A stretch of DNA of 9,381 bases from a bacterium UBP4_UBA6127 (GTDB lineage: Bacteria; UBP4; UBA4092): the NCBI GenBank assembly GCA_002428325.1, contig DIVR01000079.1, forward strand, positions 1 to 9,381. The letters run 5' to 3'. The notes under the pieces are model-generated. The model did not search any database. It had not been told where the DNA came from and was given only the letters and a program-made list of their open reading frames with translations. Each line of letters begins with the position of its first letter. The first letter of the stretch is position 1. A program made the position numbers and the translations under genes. This document shows, in pieces, positions 5,556 through 9,381 of this stretch.

Positions 5556-6446
5556 ATGGAACCTCTATTCCGACAAATATCTATCATTGGGACAGGCCTT
5601 ATCGGCGGCTCCCTGGGATTAACTATCCATAAAAAGAAATTAGCCTCAAAAGTTGTTGGGATAGGTAGAAATCCCGATAAATTAGATAAAGCACTGAAGC
5701 GAAAATCAGTAGATGAAGTAACAACGGAATATTCACAGGGGGTTCAAGAAGCTGATTTGGTCATTATCTGTACTCCCGTCCGATGTATTGTTCCAATCTT
5801 TAAAGAAATATTTCCTTATCTTCCCCAAGGGTGTATTGTTACCGATGCTGGAAGCACAAAGAATTCAATCGTTCAAAATATCCAGAATTACTTATCTCAG
5901 AGTGGTAAGAAAGTTTATTTCATTGGCAGCCATCCGATGGCAGGCTCTGAAAAATCTGGAATAGAGGCTGCTCAGGAAGATTTATATGAGGGTTCGTTAT
6001 GCATTATTACTCCTCCTGCAGAAAGCCTGTATGACCCTCAGATTCTCAAGAGAATTGAATCATTTTGGGAAAAAATTAGGTGCCGAATATCCCGAATGGA
6101 ACCCCAAAAACATGATTTGGCTGTAGCTGCTATCAGCCATCTTCCCCATTTGGTTTCAGCCATTTTGGTTAATACTGTTTCAGAAATGGACAACAATTCA
6201 GGACACCTTTTTTCAATAGCCTCTTCTGGATTTAAGGACACCACCCGGGTTGCCAGCGGCAATCCAAACCTATGGAGTGATATCAGCCTGGAAAACAAAG
6301 AAGCCTTGATAAATTGTCTGGAGATATTTGAAACACAGCTTCAGTCATTTAAAAAGGAAATTTTGTCATCTAATCCAGAGGAGATTTCCCGACTATTTGA
6401 AAAAGCCAAACATTACCGGGATTCCATGGTTAATTCAAAAAAATAA
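5556..6446 (+). CDS. tyrA: Prephenate dehydrogenase (TyrA), without ACT domain
   Basis: TyrA oxidatively decarboxylates prephenate to 4-hydroxyphenylpyruvate, the precursor of tyrosine. It could also act on arogenate; specificity cannot be read with certainty. The 296 residues begin with a Rossmann NAD(P) site, GTGLIGGSLG (12-21), followed by CTPV (72-75), TDAGSTK (96-102) and GSHPMAGSEKSG (124-135), where H126 is the conserved catalytic His. The C-terminal helical dimerisation domain carries ISHLPH (193-198). The protein ends soon after this domain, so the C-terminal ACT domain common in Bacillus-type TyrA (about 370 residues) is absent, as is any fused chorismate mutase. Tyrosine feedback may therefore fall mainly on DAHP synthase; that is inference. 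The start is fixed by AAAGGTGG seven bases before ATG 5556; the nearby ATGs at 5549 and 5552 are out of frame. clpB follows after 25 bases. Confidence 0.95.
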   Translation: MEPLFRQISIIGTGLIGGSLGLTIHKKKLASKVVGIGRNPDKLDKALKRKSVDEVTTEYSQGVQEADLVIICTPVRCIVPIFKEIFPYLPQGCIVTDAGSTKNSIVQNIQNYLSQSGKKVYFIGSHPMAGSEKSGIEAAQEDLYEGSLCIITPPAESLYDPQILKRIESFWEKIRCRISRMEPQKHDLAVAAISHLPHLVSAILVNTVSEMDNNSGHLFSIASSGFKDTTRVASGNPNLWSDISLENKEALINCLEIFETQLQSFKKEILSSNPEEISRLFEKAKHYRDSMVNSKK

Positions 6447-6471
6447 ATATAAGAATAAGAGATGAACCCCT

Positions 6472-9066
6472 ATGAGATTCGATAAGCTGACAATAAAAAC
6501 TCAGGAAGCCCTTCAGGATGCTCAATCGATTGCTCAAAAATACAACCATCAACAGATTGAAAATGAGCATCTGTTACTGGCCTTACTTGTCCAAAAAGAA
6601 GGTATCATCGCTCCCCTGATAGAGTATTTATCTATTTCCCCAGAACCCTTACGGCAGGAAATTGAAAGCTGGTTGAATCAACAACCCAAAGTGTACACAG
6701 GGGGTGAGGGGCAGCTTTATTTATCAACGAGTTTGAATAAAGTATTGGAAAATGCTTTTAAAGAAGCTGAAAAATTAAAAGATGAATTTATCAGCACTGA
6801 GCATATATTTCTGGCGATGACGAATTTAAGGGATAACACCCTGGTGAGCCAGTTATTAAAACGTAATAACATTACGCATGAAACTGTCTTAAAAGGCTTG
6901 AAAGAAATTCGAGGTAATCAGAGAGTGACCGACCAAAATCCTGAAGATAAATATCAAGCATTATCAAAATATAGCAGAGACCTGACCGAATTGGCATCTC
7001 AAAACAAATTAGACCCGGTGATTGGCCGTGATGATGAAGTCAGGAGGGTATTGCAAGTTCTTTCTCGGAGAACAAAAAACAATCCTGTCTTAATTGGTGA
7101 ACCCGGGGTAGGAAAAACGGCTATTATTGAAGGATTGGCGCAAAGAATCATAGCCGGGGATGTTCCGGAATCCTTAAAAAACAAAAAAGTTCTTGCTTTG
7201 GATATGGGATCTCTGATCGCCGGAGCTAAATTTCGAGGGGAATTTGAGGATCGATTAAAAGCTGTTTTGAAAGAAGTTCAGGGATCTGAAGGACGAGTCA
7301 TTCTTTTTATAGATGAACTGCATACCTTGGTTGGGGCTGGTGCGGCTGAAGGCGCCATTGATGCTTCTAATATGCTGAAGCCTGCTTTAGCCAGAGGGGA
7401 ACTCCGTTGCATTGGAGCAACCACTCTGGATGAATATCGTAAACATATCGAAAAAGATCCTGCCTTAGAACGGCGGTTCCAGCAAATTTACGTTGGAGAA
7501 CCTACTGTTGAAGATACCATATCGATATTAAGGGGGCTTAAAGATAAATACGAGCTTTATCATGGAATCAAAATCAAAGATTCAGCCCTGGTCTCTGCTG
7601 CTGTATTATCCAACCGTTATATTGCAGACAGATTCTTGCCTGATAAGGCTATTGATTTAGTCGATGAGGCGGCCTCCAGATTAAGAATTGAAATTGACAG
7701 TATGCCGACAGAGTTGGATGAAATCGATAGAAAAATCCGCCAATTGGAAATTGAACGGCAGGCTGTTAAAAAAGAAAAAGATAAATCATCCCAGGAACGC
7801 TGTCAAAAAATTGAAAAGGAACTGGAGGATTTGAAAGAAACATTCATTGGATTGTCCACTCATTGGAAAGTAGAGAAAGAATGCCTTTCGAAAATTCAAG
7901 TTCTGAAAGAACAAATCGAGAAAGCCAGAAATGAAGAAACTATTGCTGAAAGAGAAGGCAATTATGAAAAGGCCGCCCGAATCAAATATGGGGAATTAGT
8001 CTCTCTGGCAAAAGAGTTAGATGCGGAAAACAAGAGAATCCAAGAAATTCAGAAACAGCAAAAAATGCTGAAAGAAGAAGTCGATGAGGAAGATATTGCG
8101 GAGATTATTTCCAAATGGACTGGGATTCCTGTTTCCAAGATGATGGAAGGGGAAATGGATAAACTGCTCAAGATGGAAGAAAGGCTTAAGATGAGGGTCA
8201 TCGGGCAGGATGATGCCATTTCTTCAGTAGCGAATGCGGTAAGACGGTCCCGTTCAGGGATTTCAGATCCCAATCGTCCCATAGGGTCTTTTCTGTTTCT
8301 TGGCCCGACAGGGGTAGGGAAGACGGAGTTAGCCCGTTCATTAGCGGAGTTTTTATTTGATGATGAGCAATCAATGGTCAGGCTGGATATGAGTGAGTAC
8401 ATGGAAAAACATACTGTTTCCAGGCTGATTGGCGCTCCTCCGGGGTATGTGGGATATGAGGAAGGCGGCCAGCTGACCGAATTAGTACGGCGACGACCTT
8501 ATGCCGTTATCCTTTTTGATGAGATTGAAAAGGCTCATCCCGATGTTTTTAATATCCTTTTGCAAATACTTGATGAGGGTAGATTAACGGATGGGCAGGG
8601 ACGAACGGTTGATTTCAAAAATACCATTATCATCATGACCTCCAATATTGGCAGCCAATTCATATCGGATTCTGATGGAACCCTTGATGAGGATGAGATA
8701 AGCGCTCGAGTCATGGAATCACTGCGAAATCAATTCCGGCCTGAATTTATCAATCGAATTGACGATTTAATCATCTTCCACCGATTAGACCAGACTCAGT
8801 TAATGGCAATTGTGGATATCCAGATCAAAAGAATGCAGCAACGTCTTTCAGAGAAGAAAATCTCCATACAACTGAGTGAATCGGCAAAGGAACTCCTGGC
8901 CCAAAAGGGATATGATCCAGTATTTGGAGCTCGACCTTTAAAGCGGATCATTGTAAGGATGATTCAAGACCCCCTGGCGTATAAATTAATTTCCGGTGAA
9001 TTGCATGAAAACGAGACTCTCACAATAGATGCTCAGGATGAACAATTGATATTTCGAAAAGGATGA
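6472..9066 (+). CDS. clpB: ATP-dependent protein disaggregase ClpB (Hsp100)
   Basis: ClpB is a cytosolic hexameric AAA+ unfoldase that, with DnaK, pulls polypeptides out of aggregates. The 864 residues are full length. In order: the N-domain (about 1-145), NBD1 with Walker A GEPGVGKT (209-216), Walker B D281-E282 and Arg fingers R334-R335, the long coiled-coil M-domain (about 406-530), and NBD2 with Walker A GPTGVGKT (611-618), Walker B D683-E684 and Arg finger R762. The full M-domain and absence of an IGF/IGL ClpP-docking loop distinguish it from ClpA, ClpC and ClpE. The ribosome binding site is weak (AAGAG, ten bases before the ATG). It begins 25 bases after tyrA with no CIRCE or CtsR-type operator in the gap, so it probably depends on the tyrA promoter or one inside tyrA. 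A likely internal start lies at GTG 6925. Confidence 0.98.
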   Translation: MRFDKLTIKTQEALQDAQSIAQKYNHQQIENEHLLLALLVQKEGIIAPLIEYLSISPEPLRQEIESWLNQQPKVYTGGEGQLYLSTSLNKVLENAFKEAEKLKDEFISTEHIFLAMTNLRDNTLVSQLLKRNNITHETVLKGLKEIRGNQRVTDQNPEDKYQALSKYSRDLTELASQNKLDPVIGRDDEVRRVLQVLSRRTKNNPVLIGEPGVGKTAIIEGLAQRIIAGDVPESLKNKKVLALDMGSLIAGAKFRGEFEDRLKAVLKEVQGSEGRVILFIDELHTLVGAGAAEGAIDASNMLKPALARGELRCIGATTLDEYRKHIEKDPALERRFQQIYVGEPTVEDTISILRGLKDKYELYHGIKIKDSALVSAAVLSNRYIADRFLPDKAIDLVDEAASRLRIEIDSMPTELDEIDRKIRQLEIERQAVKKEKDKSSQERCQKIEKELEDLKETFIGLSTHWKVEKECLSKIQVLKEQIEKARNEETIAEREGNYEKAARIKYGELVSLAKELDAENKRIQEIQKQQKMLKEEVDEEDIAEIISKWTGIPVSKMMEGEMDKLLKMEERLKMRVIGQDDAISSVANAVRRSRSGISDPNRPIGSFLFLGPTGVGKTELARSLAEFLFDDEQSMVRLDMSEYMEKHTVSRLIGAPPGYVGYEEGGQLTELVRRRPYAVILFDEIEKAHPDVFNILLQILDEGRLTDGQGRTVDFKNTIIIMTSNIGSQFISDSDGTLDEDEISARVMESLRNQFRPEFINRIDDLIIFHRLDQTQLMAIVDIQIKRMQQRLSEKKISIQLSESAKELLAQKGYDPVFGARPLKRIIVRMIQDPLAYKLISGELHENETLTIDAQDEQLIFRKG
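6911..6927 (+). promoter_or_regulatory. Internal ribosome binding site and GTG start for a short ClpB isoform
   Basis: GAGGT (6911-6915) lies nine bases before an in-frame GTG at 6925, codon Val152. This position aligns with Val149 of E. coli ClpB (context VNDQ there, VTDQ here), the known internal GTG start for the isoform lacking the N-domain. Starting here would give 713 residues. The isoform itself is inferred from this match. Confidence 0.45.
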
Positions 9067-9070
9067 TGGG

Positions 9071-9381
9071 ATGGAAATAAAAAAGGACCCAGCGGCACAT
9101 AATATTCTTTATCCTGTCATGTTGGATTTAAAAGGCAAAAAATGTGTCGTGATCGGCGGGGGGAAAATAGCTTTTCAGAAATTGCAGACTCTTGTTCTGA
9201 CCGGAGCAGTCATCCATGTGATAGCCCTGGAAGCTGATAGTGATATCCAGGCATTGGCGCGAGAGGGGTTCATTACACTGGATATTAAGGCATATGATGA
9301 AGCAGACCTTCTGGGGGCTTATATCGTATTTGGAGCTACCAATCAGAGAGATTTGAATGAAAAAATATACCAAGATGCTCA
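9071..9381 (+). CDS. Precorrin-2 dehydrogenase / sirohydrochlorin ferrochelatase, N-terminal part (cut by right edge)
   Basis: The first 103 residues match the NAD-binding domain of the Met8p/CysG N-terminal family, which oxidises precorrin-2 to sirohydrochlorin and often inserts iron to make sirohaem. Seen are LYPVMLDLKGKKCVVIGGGKIA (about 13-34, GGG at 29-31), the strand with the TGA turn and the GATNQRDLN segment, where relatives often have AATDD or ATND. Gln36 replaces the Arg common before Lys37. The catalytic Asp (D104 in E. coli CysG) lies beyond the window, so activity cannot be judged. ATG 9071 is four bases after the clpB stop and its AAAGGA sits at the clpB end, suggesting translational coupling. 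In Firmicutes such genes often precede hemA-hemC-type operons; that is expected but not visible here. Confidence 0.9.
   Translation, partial: MEIKKDPAAHNILYPVMLDLKGKKCVVIGGGKIAFQKLQTLVLTGAVIHVIALEADSDIQALAREGFITLDIKAYDEADLLGAYIVFGATNQRDLNEKIYQDA

Noticed and set aside
6447..6471. CIRCE or CtsR operator ahead of clpB
   Set aside because: The 25-base gap contains neither TTAGCACTC-N9-GAGTGCTAA nor the GGTCAAA direct repeat.
6472..9066. ClpC, ClpA or ClpE instead of ClpB
   Set aside because: There is a full-length M-domain and no ClpP-docking IGF/IGL loop or N-terminal zinc finger; motif spacing follows E. coli ClpB.
9128..9373. 81-codon minus-strand frame at the right edge
   Set aside because: It is antisense to the clear precorrin-2 dehydrogenase frame, which has a start, ribosome binding site and family motifs.
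1..9381. Mobile elements, CRISPR arrays, tRNA or rRNA genes
   Set aside because: No transposase, integrase, regularly spaced repeats or RNA-gene sequences were seen on either strand.

Overview
This 9.4-kb stretch looks like ordinary chromosomal housekeeping DNA from a low- to mid-GC anaerobic bacterium, most likely a Clostridia-type Firmicute. That placement is an inference from purine-rich ribosome binding sites, AT-rich -10 boxes, compact operons, the MEP isoprenoid pathway, a Thermotoga-type DAHP synthase, and a precorrin-2 dehydrogenase gene of the kind that often opens Firmicute haem/sirohaem operons. Another deep-branching anaerobic lineage is not excluded. I see no mobile element, CRISPR array, rRNA or tRNA.

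Left part, minus strand (1-3102). Transcription runs right to left: pdxA (vitamin B6 pathway), then ispG (isoprenoid MEP pathway), then a damaged UmuC-type Y-family DNA polymerase that runs off the left edge. The polymerase has an in-frame TAG exactly where the conserved Trp of its 'WGIG' motif should be. It also lacks four residues (LSNN) of the otherwise invariant 'LSNNDGC' motif. It is therefore best read as a pseudogene.

Middle, divergent promoter region (3103-3244). This spacer separates pdxA from hisC. It contains an extended -10 for hisC overlapped by a 10-bp inverted repeat with a one-base bulge, a good operator candidate.

Right part, plus strand (3245-9381). A HisC-family aminotransferase and a type I-beta DAHP synthase form a two-gene unit ended by a strong intrinsic terminator (5413-5448). 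After the terminator come tyrA (prephenate dehydrogenase without an ACT domain), clpB (disaggregase) and the start of a precorrin-2 dehydrogenase/sirohydrochlorin ferrochelatase gene, closely spaced and probably co-transcribed from a promoter just ahead of tyrA. hisC, the DAHP synthase and tyrA together supply entry into the shikimate pathway and the last steps to tyrosine/phenylalanine, so this HisC may serve aromatic as well as histidine synthesis.

The most interesting points are: (a) the DAHP synthase has Gln272 where the family has a metal-ligand His, while the other three ligands (C102, E298, D309) are intact; (b) the two independent lesions in the Y-family polymerase; (c) a Shine-Dalgarno-preceded internal GTG in clpB at the position equivalent to the E. 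coli ClpB short-isoform start; (d) clpB placed in a biosynthetic operon without a visible heat-shock operator; (e) the inverted repeat over the hisC promoter. I found no convincing new multi-gene system.
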